Source: Heyndrickxia acidicola
Lineage (GTDB): Bacteria > Bacillota > Bacilli > Bacillales > Bacillaceae_C
DNA: 64,000 nucleotides
Direction: 5' to 3'
NCBI RefSeq assembly: GCF_001636425.1
Contig: NZ_KV440953.1
Location: 2,058,847 to 2,122,846 of the forward strand
The position numbers and the translations under genes were made by a program. Positions 43,842 to 53,034 of this stretch are shown one piece after another. Within the stretch, counting starts at the first letter, position 1. Each line of letters opens with the position of its first letter. The notes beneath the pieces are model-generated. The model saw only the letters and a program-made list of their open reading frames with translations. It did not search any database and had not been told where the DNA came from.

Positions 43842-44215
43842 TTAAAGCAGTTTTATTCCACTTAAAATGATTAAAATTGCAACAAAACCTTTTAAAGGTC
43901 TTGCAGGAAATTTTGCTGATATCTTACTTCTAATAATCACTCCGGGAATAGAACCCACTGATAAATTTCCGATTAACAGATAGTTTACATTTGCGTAAGT
44001 AATAGGAAGTAATCCGGTAGGAGTGACTAAAAGAAAGGCGTGAGTAATATCAGTGCCCACCATCTCAGAAGCTGTCATTCTGTATAGAAAGATCATAGCA
44101 ACTGCAAATAAAGAACCTGAACTGAGAGAAGTACACCAACTATAAATTCAAAAATACAACCGATCAATATTGTTAAACCTTTCTTTTCTTTCACGATCTT
44201 AATTACCATTGATTT
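43842..44215 (-). pseudogene. Remnant of a TauE/SafE-family sulfite/anion exporter
   Basis: Across one frameshift near 44115 the minus strand encodes KKGLTILIGCIFEFIVGVLL, then SSGSLFAVAMIFLYRMTASE, then MVGTDITHAFLL and NLSVGSIPGVIIRSKISAKF to a stop at 43842. This is the C-terminal half of a TauE/SafE permease. The N-terminal half is gone, replaced by an IS110 remnant. Confidence 0.78.
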
Positions 44216-44852
44216 GGCCGAATTTTTTTTCAGAGAATGTGCGAGAGGAAATAAACGAAGTGTCGCAAGTGCTCCATTCCCCTTCACATCTTTAAACACT
44301 TGGCGAAGCTCTGGAAAAACAATATCTACCCACCGAATTATTTGATTAATAGAACTTACAAGACGCTTGACCACCACGTCCCGATTGGACATAAAAACAC
44401 GGAGTTTCTCTAATGATTCAAAAGTGCGCCGGACAAAAGCATAATAACCGTTTTATGACCATATCTGCCATCACCAAGGCATCCTTTTGACACTTATAGA
44501 GTATTATCTCGATTCTCTTTATTTCTCTTGACTAGGTGAGGGTTTACCGTCACTACCTCCACATTCTGTTTTAACAACCACTTTGAGAGATTGATCCAAT
44601 AATACCCGGTAGGTTCCATGCCCAATATAGCTACATTAAGGTTATTTGTTCTTTGTGATGATATATCCATATAAAGAAACGTGTAAATCCCTCTGCATTA
44701 TTATCAAATGTAAGTGGATCACCTATATAATGCCACGAAAGTTTACAGTCTAGCTACATGGAATTGTTGAGCAATATCCACACCGACCAAAGATGTTTAT
44801 CAGAAATTCTTTCTATTAGTTGATTTTGTTTGTTTTGCATTTTGAACTTCAT
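44216..44852 (-). pseudogene. Degraded IS110-family transposase
   Basis: From ATG 44852 (after AAGGAGGA) the minus strand encodes MKFKMQNKQNQLIERISDKH, then in shifting frames LNVAILGMEPTGYYWINLSK, WLLKQNVEVVTVNPHLVKRN and finally RWVDIVFPELRQVFKDVKGN..LATLRLFPL. The EPTGYYW block is diagnostic of IS110 DEDD transposases. Several frame breaks and loss of the catalytic C-terminal half show it is dead. It fuses in frame with the TauE/SafE remnant (44093-44392). Confidence 0.85.
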
Positions 44853-44982
44853 ATAAGGGTTCCTCCTTAAGTAATGAGCTAGAGTGGTGTCTATACTCAT
44901 ATCATACTGAAGGAGCTCTATTTTTTTCAAAGTCGAAAAATAACACTCTACAGCAATGCTAACCTACCCCTTTGGTTTAAAA

Positions 44983-45011
44983 TAAAAAAGCCACCAAAGA
45001 ATGGCAGCTTG
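44983..45011 (-). terminator. Terminator of the RsbR-like gene
   Basis: AGCCACCA (44989-44996) pairs with TGGCAGCT (45002-45009) with two wobble pairs. On the minus strand it is followed by TTTTTTATTTT. Confidence 0.7.
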
Positions 45012-45038
45012 AATAAAGTATACTCTCTAAGATTGTTT

Positions 45039-45857
45039 TTACATTAAATATTCCTTTACACTTTGTTGTAATGTTCCCTTCTTTATTGCTTTATCATTAA
45101 AATTTATACCAAGATGAATCATCTTCTTTACCAGTTCGGGTCTCAATCCAGTAATAACCGCTTTACATCCCATCATATCAATTCCATCCAGCACTTTATC
45201 AAAAAGATGTATTACATCCATATCCATATCTATAATACCTGATAAGTCCATAATTAAGGTATTAATTCGAACCTTAGCAATATCAGTTAATACCTTCTCT
45301 TCAATGGTCTCCATCCGACAGGAATCAATTGTTCCTATTAAAGGGAGTATTGCAACGGCAGGGCTGATGGGAATAACTGGAACAGAAAGGTGTTCAACAC
45401 TTTTTCTTTGGCTATGGATCAATTCATCTTTAAAATAGGAGTAGTTAAGAAAAAATGTATTTAAAAACTGATCAATGTTATTATTTATTTTTTTCTCTAA
45501 TTCAAAAAAATCTTCCCTAATGCTAGGAAAACTCACTTTAGTTTGGTATTCATAAATTAACGTCCATAAGGTTCTTCTGATTGCCTGAACCCACTCAAGC
45601 TTAAAAGCTAAAGTAAGCGAGTGCTTCGCCCATAGAACCCCTTCCTGTTTGCCAAATGATACGATATCTGCATCCTTGTTTTCTAAGATATAAACAACAA
45701 GTTTTTCAGCATTTTTTAACAGATCAATATTACCTTGCTTTAGTATATCATTAATAACTTCTGCGACGTTTACTGCTTCTTTTAATAGCATTTGTTGAAA
45801 GAGGCCTCTTTTTTCCGTAATATAATCAATCATTGCTGCCTCAAAATGGTTCTCCAT
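45039..45857 (-). CDS. RsbR-like STAS-domain stressosome protein
   Basis: A 272-residue protein: a helical, globin-like N-terminal domain (residues 1 to about 150) and a C-terminal STAS domain (PVIPISPAVAILPLIGTIDS, then IMDLSGIIDMDMDVIHLFDK). This is the architecture of RsbR paralogues, which build the stressosome that controls sigma-B through RsbT. In RsbR two threonines are phosphorylated; the first position is Ser here (GTIDSCR) and the second appears to be Met (DLSGIIDMDMD), so only one site may be usable. It is monocistronic and is not beside a sigma-B operon in this window. Confidence 0.82.
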   Translation of the reverse strand: MENHFEAAMIDYITEKRGLFQQMLLKEAVNVAEVINDILKQGNIDLLKNAEKLVVYILENKDADIVSFGKQEGVLWAKHSLTLAFKLEWVQAIRRTLWTLIYEYQTKVSFPSIREDFFELEKKINNNIDQFLNTFFLNYSYFKDELIHSQRKSVEHLSVPVIPISPAVAILPLIGTIDSCRMETIEEKVLTDIAKVRINTLIMDLSGIIDMDMDVIHLFDKVLDGIDMMGCKAVITGLRPELVKKMIHLGINFNDKAIKKGTLQQSVKEYLM

Positions 45858-46101
45858 TTAATATTTCTCCTTCCCCAATTACCTTTTAATAGCCTTAATT
45901 TAAGCTGCTTAGGAGACTTACCTATTATTTCACTATAATAGTTCTATGTAACTAATAGCAAATTTGAACTTAGATGAAATTATCTCCATTAGCTTCCCAA
46001 TAATTAGGCAAAAGTTTTGTTGAAGCTTAAGTTCGTGAAGTTGGGAAGTAATAAATTTTTTCCGTTACTAATATCGGGGTTTACTTGCATTGTAATAACT
46101 G

Positions 46102-46254
46102 CCGTGTGGTTTTTATTTTACGTTTCCATAATTTACCGTATCGGTGCTTTTATGAGCCTGAAATGCCAAAAGTAATTAAAGGAATTAAACGCACAGTTCG
46201 TCTTAAAATAGCCCTAGAAAAAGTTAAAATAAACATAGATATTATTTTTAAGTA
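46102..46254 (+). other. Unrecognised coding-like fragment
   Basis: An open stretch of about 50 codons with no clear start reads CRVVFILRFHNLPYRCFYEP, then EMPKVIKGIKRTVRLKIALE to a TAA. It may be the tail of a lost gene. The rest of the 45858-46410 gap shows only a weak GGGGGCCCTTTTTT tract. Confidence 0.25.
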
Positions 46255-46410
46255 AGATCCTTGTTCTCATCCAGGGGGCCCTTTTTTGTCCGGTAATTCA
46301 TTTTTCTGTTAAACTAATGCTGCCCCGTTTGTTTAAGTACATTTCTTCACATACCTACACTCGGTGTAGAAGCCCCTCGTACTGAAAGAATTAAAAAGCA
46401 CACAAATAGC

Positions 46411-47850
46411 TTAGCTTTCTGATATAGAGTGTAAAGCATCGGCAAAGCGTGCAATCCCTTTTTCAATTTCACTGTTTTCTCCCCTTCCAAAGGTAAATCG
46501 TACATAATTCTTTTGTGTGCCCATGACGCTTCCCGGCAAAAATGCCAACCCTTTTGTTAAAGATTCTTCTAGTAAACGAGTTGGGGTTACGTCTTCGTTT
46601 AACCGGCACCACAAGTGAATGCCGCCTTTTGGTGCATGGTAACTGACACGATTTCCAAGAGTATATCGAAGACTTGCCACGATAGCATCACGTCGTTTTT
46701 TCAACTCCCACTGTAACGATGTGATATGTTGATGAAATTGACTTGATTGTAAAAAATGATGGGCGATCCATTGGGGAAAGATGCTATGTCCAAAATCCAC
46801 CTGTTGCTTGGCATCCGCTAATCTTTCAATCACTCTCTTGGGTCCTATAATCCAGCCGATTCGCAAACCGGACGCAACGATCTTAGACAACGAACTGATA
46901 TAAAGGACGGTACCATTGGTATCCATGGATTTTAAAGTAGGAATGAAGGTCCCGTCAAAGGATGTCAAGCTGTATGGATCGTCCTCTATTATGGGCAGTC
47001 CCAGTTCTGAAGAGAGCTCAAGCAGTTGTTTCCTTCTTGTTAGAGACATGACGGTACCAGTGGGATTATGGTAAGTTGGATTTGTAAAGACCATTTTAAT
47101 TCGGTGTTTTTTATGAAGGCTCCGTATATCTTCTGGATTCATGCCGTTATCGTCAACCGGCAACAAAAAAGTTTTAAGACCAGCAGACTGAAATATAGGC
47201 AATGAGTAGCAATAGGAAGGATCTTCAATCGCAACTGCATCCCCTGGTTTCAGTAGACACTGTATAACTAAATGGAGTGCCTGTTGTGCTCCGGATGTAA
47301 TAAGAATGGACAAGGGTTCTGTGTCAATTTGCTTAGTTTCTTTAATGTGTGATGTAATCGTCTTCCGGAGTTCTAGATTACCCTGAGGATGGTCATATCC
47401 CAATGGTGCTTCAAAGGGCATTTCTGCAAGAATGGACTGAAATTCGGTAGCTGGAAATAGCTCAGGAGATAGTTCTCCACTAGAAAGATTGATTATGTCG
47501 TGTTCCTGCGTTTCATTCCGAATCTTTTGAACTAGGGGCAAATTAGGAAGAAAGGAACCATACTCCACATATCTCCCCCAGTTAGGGATACGTTTATGAG
47601 CGATCCCCCAAATATCGGAGCTTACCTGTGTGCCGCTACCCTTTTTTCTGATCACCACTCCAGCTGCAGCTAATTCCTCATAGGCAGCTACCACCGTACT
47701 TCTGTTAACTCCAAGTTCTATTGCCAGCTTCCGCTCAGATGGAAGCATGCTGTCTGGCAAGTATTCACCTGAAGCAATACCATGTTCAATATAATCAGCA
47801 ATTTGCCTGTACACTGCTTTGTTTGCTTTTCTGTCCGGCTTCCAATTCAT
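46411..47850 (-). CDS. MocR-family regulator (GntR helix-turn-helix fused to aminotransferase-like domain)
   Basis: A 479-residue MocR/GabR-type regulator. Residues 1-75 are a GntR winged helix (YRQIADYIEHGIASGEYLPD, LPSERKLAIELGVNRSTVV). Residues 110-475 are a fold-type I aminotransferase domain with TSGAQQALHL, TNPTYHNPTG and the PLP lysine in YISSLSKIVASGLRIGWI. Such proteins bind PLP or its imine with an amine and control transport or amine metabolism. Two TTGGATG direct repeats lie 43-73 bp upstream. The divergent direction holds two small membrane peptides and an acyl-CoA-dehydrogenase-like gene. Confidence 0.92.
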   Translation of the reverse strand: MNWKPDRKANKAVYRQIADYIEHGIASGEYLPDSMLPSERKLAIELGVNRSTVVAAYEELAAAGVVIRKKGSGTQVSSDIWGIAHKRIPNWGRYVEYGSFLPNLPLVQKIRNETQEHDIINLSSGELSPELFPATEFQSILAEMPFEAPLGYDHPQGNLELRKTITSHIKETKQIDTEPLSILITSGAQQALHLVIQCLLKPGDAVAIEDPSYCYSLPIFQSAGLKTFLLPVDDNGMNPEDIRSLHKKHRIKMVFTNPTYHNPTGTVMSLTRRKQLLELSSELGLPIIEDDPYSLTSFDGTFIPTLKSMDTNGTVLYISSLSKIVASGLRIGWIIGPKRVIERLADAKQQVDFGHSIFPQWIAHHFLQSSQFHQHITSLQWELKKRRDAIVASLRYTLGNRVSYHAPKGGIHLWCRLNEDVTPTRLLEESLTKGLAFLPGSVMGTQKNYVRFTFGRGENSEIEKGIARFADALHSISES

Positions 47851-47875
47851 TCCGCTTGCACGCCCTTTCTAAATG

Positions 47876-47928
47876 TAAGTTATTATAATGAATTGGATGA
47901 GGAAAGTAAAGCTTGATTGGATGGTGCT
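47876..47928. repeat. Operator-like segment, copy A (before the MocR gene)
   Basis: This 53-bp segment recurs at 49680-49732 with about 80% identity by eye. It holds direct repeats TTGGATG at 47893 and 47917, 24 bp apart, in keeping with the direct-repeat operators of MocR proteins. Confidence 0.6.
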
Positions 47929-48134
47929 TAATCAGGACCGACAACTTATAGTAGAATTATGTACCCTTTAAATGGGATGCTTTGATGTATTTTAGTAAGG
48001 TCCCTTTTTGCAATCTCCTTGGTAGTCCTAGTGCACATCTTTTGTATATTAATAAAAAGCTACCACAAAGGAAAAAGTCCAAGGCCAATCCAATATATTT
48101 AGAAACAACCTTATCAAAAGGAGAATAGAAGTCA

Positions 48135-48233
48135 ATGAATGCTTTAGGTGTAGCTATTTGTATAGTGATCCCATTTATTGCTTTTTCATTAGCAATATGG
48201 GTATTTTATAAAAAAAATAAAGATTTCCTATAA
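48135..48233 (+). CDS. Small single-span membrane peptide (32 residues)
   Basis: ATG 48135, 11 bp after AAGGAG, opens a 32-residue frame with a span of about 20 residues (GVAICIVIPFIAFSLAIWVF) and a positively charged C-terminus YKKNKDFL. It is too short for a domain call. It is the first of three plus-strand genes divergent from the MocR gene. Confidence 0.45.
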   Translation: MNALGVAICIVIPFIAFSLAIWVFYKKNKDFL

Positions 48234-48252
48234 AAAAGCATTTCTATTCTGA

Positions 48253-48465
48253 ATGAAGGGAAAGAAGAAATGTAAGAAAATAGCTTTTTTCGTAATCGGA
48301 TTGATTGCCATTGGTTCACTAGTAGGCACACTAGTACAGACCAGGCATGCTGATGAGAACTATAGTCAGGCTGCAAAAGGAAACATTGTCCGTCTTTCCC
48401 AGATTTATGGGGCAGTGGGAATCATTGCGCCTATCGGAATCACCCTTTTTATTTTTCTAAAATAG
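48253..48465 (+). CDS. Small two-span membrane protein (70 residues)
   Basis: Seventy residues: a basic start MKGKKKCKKIAF, a span FFVIGLIAIGSLVGTLV, a polar centre QTRHADENYSQAAKGNIVRL, and a second span YGAVGIIAPIGITLFIFL. No good ribosome site precedes ATG 48253, though translation might be coupled to the peptide ending 20 bp earlier. I do not recognise the family. Confidence 0.55.
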   Translation: MKGKKKCKKIAFFVIGLIAIGSLVGTLVQTRHADENYSQAAKGNIVRLSQIYGAVGIIAPIGITLFIFLK

Positions 48466-48498
48466 AAGGAATTTGCAATTGACAGGGAGTGGCGGGTT

Positions 48499-49569
48499 TT
48501 GGAAACGACAGATACAGAGAAAATCAATAGAATAATTAAGAAACATGTCATCCCTTTTGTTAAGGACATTGATACGCTCGGATATTATCCTGAGTCATTT
48601 TTAAGAGAGACTGGGAAAGCGGGTCTGCTTAATTCCTCTAAGCTGACTGAAGATCTAATCAGAAAGCGCGAAATTGGCCTAATTGAACAGGCTGCCAAGC
48701 ACTGCATGACTTCCGCTTTTTTACTTTGGTGCCAATTGGCAGCCATAGCCTCTTTAAGATTGAGCCATAATTCTTCCATTAAAGATACCATACTGCCTTT
48801 GCTTGAATCAGGGGAAGGCCTTGCGGGTCCTGGCTTATCAAACGGACTAAAGTTTTATGCGGGAGTGGAACCAATTCGCTTGCAAGCGGTCCGGACGGAA
48901 GCTGGGTACAGGGTTACTGGCTCCTTGCCAAGTGTATCCAACTTGGATCAGGGCAACTGGCTTACAATTTTAGCCTCTGTAAATGAAAACAGAAGGATAA
49001 TGGGGATATTACCTGTACAATCACAGGGCTTAAGTCTTAAAGAAAAGACCGGATTTATCGGAATGAATGGTACGAAAACTAATTCCTGTTCTTTCGATCA
49101 GGTTTTCCTGCCTGATAAATGGGTCATCACAGAGGAATCAGATGTATTTATTGAAAAGCTTCGTCCTACATTGGTTCTTTACCAAATTCCTTTGGGAATT
49201 GGGGTTTCCTCTGCGGCACTTACTTCTATGTATTATGCCAGGGGAAAAATGCCGGAATTACAATATTTAAAAGTGCAACCTGAAGAACTGGAACGGGATG
49301 TAGACGAAATTAGAAAACGAATTTATTGTCTAGCTGACTTGCCTAATCTACCAAAGGTTGGGAAAGAAATGCTTTTAACTAGATTAGATGTTGTTCATGT
49401 CACTTCCAAAGCGGTATACGGTGATATGTTATTCTCAGGTGGAAGAGCTTATCTTAAAGAAAGTTCCTCTTTTAGACGGCTTCGCGAGTCCTATTTCCTA
49501 GTGAATCTAACTCCAACTTTAAAGCAATTGGAAAAGCTGAAAGGAACTATAAAGGCAGGTCCATCTTGA
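48499..49569 (+). CDS. Acyl-CoA dehydrogenase-like flavoprotein
   Basis: A 356-residue member of the acyl-CoA dehydrogenase superfamily. The helical N-domain is followed by the beta-domain with GPGLSNGLKFYAGVEPIRL, LQAVRTEAGYRVTGSLPSVS and FIGMNGTKTNSCSFDQVFLP, then a C-terminal helical domain. The usual catalytic Glu region and the arginine-rich C-terminal motif are poorly kept, which fits the SfnB/DszC-like monooxygenase or redox-partner branch better than a beta-oxidation enzyme. TTG 48499 follows AGGGAG by 9 bp. It is 33 bp after the two-span protein. Confidence 0.78.
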   Translation: METTDTEKINRIIKKHVIPFVKDIDTLGYYPESFLRETGKAGLLNSSKLTEDLIRKREIGLIEQAAKHCMTSAFLLWCQLAAIASLRLSHNSSIKDTILPLLESGEGLAGPGLSNGLKFYAGVEPIRLQAVRTEAGYRVTGSLPSVSNLDQGNWLTILASVNENRRIMGILPVQSQGLSLKEKTGFIGMNGTKTNSCSFDQVFLPDKWVITEESDVFIEKLRPTLVLYQIPLGIGVSSAALTSMYYARGKMPELQYLKVQPEELERDVDEIRKRIYCLADLPNLPKVGKEMLLTRLDVVHVTSKAVYGDMLFSGGRAYLKESSSFRRLRESYFLVNLTPTLKQLEKLKGTIKAGPS

Positions 49570-49624
49570 ATAACCTCGACAGAAACTATAATTTTAAACT
49601 AAGAGTAATTAATTGCTTGACCCC

Positions 49625-49662
49625 CCTGTATAGTAGACACTAAAAAATGACTACTCTACAGG
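49625..49662 (+). terminator. Hairpin after the acyl-CoA dehydrogenase-like gene
   Basis: CCTGTATAGTAG (49625-49636) pairs with CTACTCTACAGG (49651-49662), 11 of 12 bases, followed by TTATTTG. The left part, TTGACCCCCCTGTATAG, also resembles an insertion-sequence end, so its nature is open. Confidence 0.45.
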
Positions 49663-49679
49663 TTATTTGTAAAACAGGT

Positions 49680-49732
49680 GTAAGGTATTGTTATGAATTG
49701 GATGGGGAAAGAAAAGTTATTTGGATGGTTCC
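49680..49732. repeat. Operator-like segment, copy B
   Basis: A second copy of the segment at 47876-47928, again with two TTGGATG repeats (49698 and 49721, 23 bp apart). No gene starts beside it, so it is probably the control region of a lost gene. Confidence 0.6.
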
Positions 49733-49818
49733 ATAAGATAAAAAAAATCCTATAATATATGTATCGCGCTAGGAAAGAGTATAATTTAGTAACTAACTCA
49801 TTTCTTTTCTAACATTGA

Positions 49819-49847
49819 AGACCGCTTTCGGCGGTTTTCTTTTTTTA
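49819..49847 (+). terminator. Rho-independent terminator
   Basis: ACCGC-TTTC-GGCGGT (49821-49835) is followed by TTTCTTTTTTT. It stands alone in the 49570-50392 gap, where I see no gene besides copy B of the operator-like segment. Confidence 0.8.
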
Positions 49848-50392
49848 GATCATATATAAGCGAATCACAGTTCATTAGACTTATGGTTGAACCATAAAGA
49901 ACCCCAAATAACAGATCGTTTTAGTCTCATGTACTATTTTCGTCGCTATTTCCGAATCGTTTAAACAATTCATAAAAAAGTATTGCAGATTAGCGAACAT
50001 CAATAGGTAAAAAGTTTAAACCTTTGAACTTGACTCCCGCCACTCCTTTTTGATGTAATATCTTGTTCACTAAATGTTGTTTAGCTCTGGACATCACGAC
50101 CAAGGAAAAACAACCATATAGTTTACTAACAACGAATTTGCAAATTTACATGTGAGTATTTTTTCAGATAAAACTCTAAGACATTTAAATTCTTCAACTT
50201 ACTTCACATTTTCTTGCAGTACTGGATAATAGACTGAAGTAATCAGTTAATTACAGTTTTGCCGACACGCCTGTAACAACCGTATTCTTTGGTACATCCT
50301 TCGATACAACTGTCCCCTGTTCTCTCAAAAGCTTTAAACTATGCATTTGATTAAAAAAAGCGACTCAACTGTACTGTTTTTTTGGAATTTTC

Positions 50393-51130
50393 TTAAAATA
50401 ACTTTCCTAAATAATATGGGATTTGGCGCCGCCACCATATCCAATCATGCGAAACATCTTCGCCCCAATCATCAAACCATGCTGGAATTTGTTTTTCTTC
50501 AAAGGCTTCTTTTAATGTAAAGTATGAAGAAAGCCCATCCTGTTCCCAATCACCCCGCCCGGTACAAATAATGATATCTGCTAAACGATATCGATCAATA
50601 AACCAGCCGTCATTTTGATTCCATATGTAATCACTCGGTGAATTTTGGTATACAAGCGGATCATTTCCGTAATCCCCAAAAAAGAAACGTACATCGTAAA
50701 CACCGCTTAGTGCAACGGTTGTTTGGAAGACATCCGGATGCCTCAAGAAAAAGTTCAATGCATGATATGCCCCCATGCTACACCCTGTTGTCATCATCGG
50801 ATCAAACCAGCCTGTTTTATGTTTAATAAACGGAATAGCTTCTGAAATCACATAACGGTCATATGCTTCGTGAGCTAATGCACGGTCATGCGCCCGTTTT
50901 GAGTCGTGCAGCCAACTTTCGCTATCTATACTGGCCAATGTAAAAAACTGAACTTTTCCGGATTCAATAAAGTCATGACAAACATCTATCATTCCAAAAT
51001 CATTGTATTCAGTATGGGTCCCTCCAGATGAAGGAAAAACTACGATTGGCATGCCACCGTGCCCATATCTGTTCAACAGCATTTCACGTCCTAATTCGCC
51101 ACTCCAATGGTTTAGCTGTTCTATATGCAT
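50393..51130 (-). CDS. Esterase family protein (alpha/beta hydrolase)
   Basis: A 245-residue putative esterase (COG4947-like). The nucleophile Ser is in TTGCSMGAYHALNF, the acid Asp probably in TGRGDWEQDG or YGNDPL, and the His in VSHDWIWWRRQIPYYL at the end, the normal order. There is no signal peptide. Start ATG 51130 follows AAAGGAGA. It lies 17 bp after an ATP-grasp gene that follows a second, broken esterase, so all three form an operon. Confidence 0.86.
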   Translation of the reverse strand: MHIEQLNHWSGELGREMLLNRYGHGGMPIVVFPSSGGTHTEYNDFGMIDVCHDFIESGKVQFFTLASIDSESWLHDSKRAHDRALAHEAYDRYVISEAIPFIKHKTGWFDPMMTTGCSMGAYHALNFFLRHPDVFQTTVALSGVYDVRFFFGDYGNDPLVYQNSPSDYIWNQNDGWFIDRYRLADIIICTGRGDWEQDGLSSYFTLKEAFEEKQIPAWFDDWGEDVSHDWIWWRRQIPYYLGKLF

Positions 51131-51147
51131 AGAAAAATCTCCTTTCC

Positions 51148-52317
51148 CTATCTTTTTCGTTCATGTACAAAACGGATAATTTCATCAACTTCTTCTTGCG
51201 TATCTGCAATAATCGCATAAAATTGATTTCCTTGGAGGTTCGCAAACGCATCTGGAATGCGCTGTCCTGACTTCACACGAGCGCCAAATCGTTCATAAAT
51301 AGCATTCTTATCATGCTTATACTCATACACATCACGCTGTGTTACACCGACACAAAACTGGTTTTCTGCCTCGGACTCCTTAAATTCTCCTCCTGTCACA
51401 AGAGAAGCATACTGAGCAAATAAATCAATGGAGTACGCGAAATTGTACATATCAATCGTGTAGCCGCCAGCCAAGCGATTATTGTATTCAAGTGCAACAT
51501 AATCCCCATTTTCTAATTTAAAAAACTCAATATGGAAAAAGCGTTCTTTCATTCCAAAAGCTTTTACGATTGCCTTTCCATACGTTTCAAGCTTTGGATC
51601 AATTTCATTTTGAATCACATAAGCTAAATCCAACTGACCCTTAACGAGTTCCAGAGTTGGCACATTATATGTAAAGCTTGTTTGGAAAACAATGTTCCCT
51701 TTCTGATCGACTAAACCATCAAATGTACAAAGCACGCCCCCTTCTACAAATGGTTCTAGGAAGTACACTTGTGCTTCTCCCCATACTTCTTCAAAATGAC
51801 GTACATCCTCTTCTGAATTTAGTTTAAAGGTTGCAGCTGATCCCACTCCATTATCTGGTTTAGCGATAACTGGCAGTCCTAATTCATCAATGGCTTTAGC
51901 TAACTCCTGTTTAGTTTTAACGATTCTTCCTTCTACAACAGGCACATCTGCTTCTTTAAACAGTTTCTTCATTTCAGATTTAAACTTAACTTTTTTCAAG
52001 TCATTCGTTTTATTGCCGAACACGTTAAATTGCTCACGCAACTGTGCATCAAGTTCTAACCAGTGCTCGTTATTGGATTCAATACGGTCAATTGGACCAT
52101 GTTTATAAAATAAAAATGCAACAGCACGTTTCACTTCATCTAAATCTTCTAAATTATTCACACGATAATATTCTGTTAAAGAGTTTTGTAATTCGGAACC
52201 TAATTGATGATACGGCTCTTCGCCTATTCCTAAAACATTGACACCTGCTTCTTTTAAACGATGGGCAAATGTTTGAAAATTACCTGGATAATAGGGTGAT
52301 ATCAAAATATAATTCAT
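51148..52317 (-). CDS. ATP-grasp carboxylate-amine/thiol ligase family protein
   Basis: A 389-residue ATP-grasp enzyme. The N-terminal pre-ATP-grasp fold starts MNYILISPYYPGNFQTFAHR. The nucleotide core reads LPVIAKPDNGVGSAATFKL, then VYFLEPFVEGGVLCTFDGL, and the metal ligands are in HIEFFKLENGDYVALEYNNR. Such ligases activate a carboxylate as acyl-phosphate and join it to an amine. No partner ligase substrate is evident. It sits between two esterase genes, an association that may point to an activated ester or peptide-like product. Confidence 0.88.
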   Translation of the reverse strand: MNYILISPYYPGNFQTFAHRLKEAGVNVLGIGEEPYHQLGSELQNSLTEYYRVNNLEDLDEVKRAVAFLFYKHGPIDRIESNNEHWLELDAQLREQFNVFGNKTNDLKKVKFKSEMKKLFKEADVPVVEGRIVKTKQELAKAIDELGLPVIAKPDNGVGSAATFKLNSEEDVRHFEEVWGEAQVYFLEPFVEGGVLCTFDGLVDQKGNIVFQTSFTYNVPTLELVKGQLDLAYVIQNEIDPKLETYGKAIVKAFGMKERFFHIEFFKLENGDYVALEYNNRLAGGYTIDMYNFAYSIDLFAQYASLVTGGEFKESEAENQFCVGVTQRDVYEYKHDKNAIYERFGARVKSGQRIPDAFANLQGNQFYAIIADTQEEVDEIIRFVHERKR

Positions 52318-52459
52318 AAAAAAGCTCCTTCCTCAGAATCAAATATTCATAGTTTTTAAAAATGATAAAATCCTTTAAACTTTAAATCAATTTAAACTTT
52401 GGAAATGTTCAATAAAATTAATGAATACCACCCCTGTTCAATATAATTATCCAGTTCTT

Positions 52460-53034
52460 TCAATACCACTTCTCACTTAAGAAACGTAAACATTCAGGTA
52501 AGCGTTTTGCCCAAGCTTTTTCATTATGTTCTTCATTCGCAAAAATAATATTTAAACGAATGCTATCAATTGGAACAGCTTAAGTGAACTGCCAATCATT
52601 GCTGTATGATACTTATCTGATTTAGTTCGGTAATGCTTATCGATAAACGGCTTCACGACTGTCATGACAAACTCAGCAAATTCCGATCCTCTTCCTCCTA
52701 GTTCAATATCTTCAGAAAGTGGGCTTTCAGTAATTTTCCAAGGCGTATATTCATTAATTCGATCTTGTCCAGCGTTATCTATCCCAACAATAATCATTCT
52801 CGGCAAATCCGGGTTTTGTTTAATTGCCGGAATTACTTTCCATGAATACCCGCTATAAGATTCACTACTGTAGAAAACATTTTGTCCATCATGCAAATAG
52901 ACAACTGGAAAATTTTCAGACTCATCCTTATCATAATTTTTCGGCAATAAAACACGCACGCGACGTTTTTCATTTTTATAAGACATATGTAATTGATGTG
53001 TTTCTAGTATTAAATAAAAACAGGATTGATTCAT
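52460..53034 (-). pseudogene. Esterase (IroE/YbbA-like) with an internal deletion
   Basis: The first 150 or so residues are a putative esterase (VRVLLPKNYDKDESENFPVV, YLHDGQNVF, HTAMIGSS). Just at the GxSxG nucleophile the text jumps: after GSSL the frame runs on for 9 codons and stops, while another frame gives the proper C-terminus (FANEEHNEKAWAKRLPECLR, FLSEKWY, stop at 52460). About 80 residues including the acid are lost. It was the first gene of the esterase/ATP-grasp/esterase operon; ATG 53034 follows AAGGAG. Confidence 0.78.
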
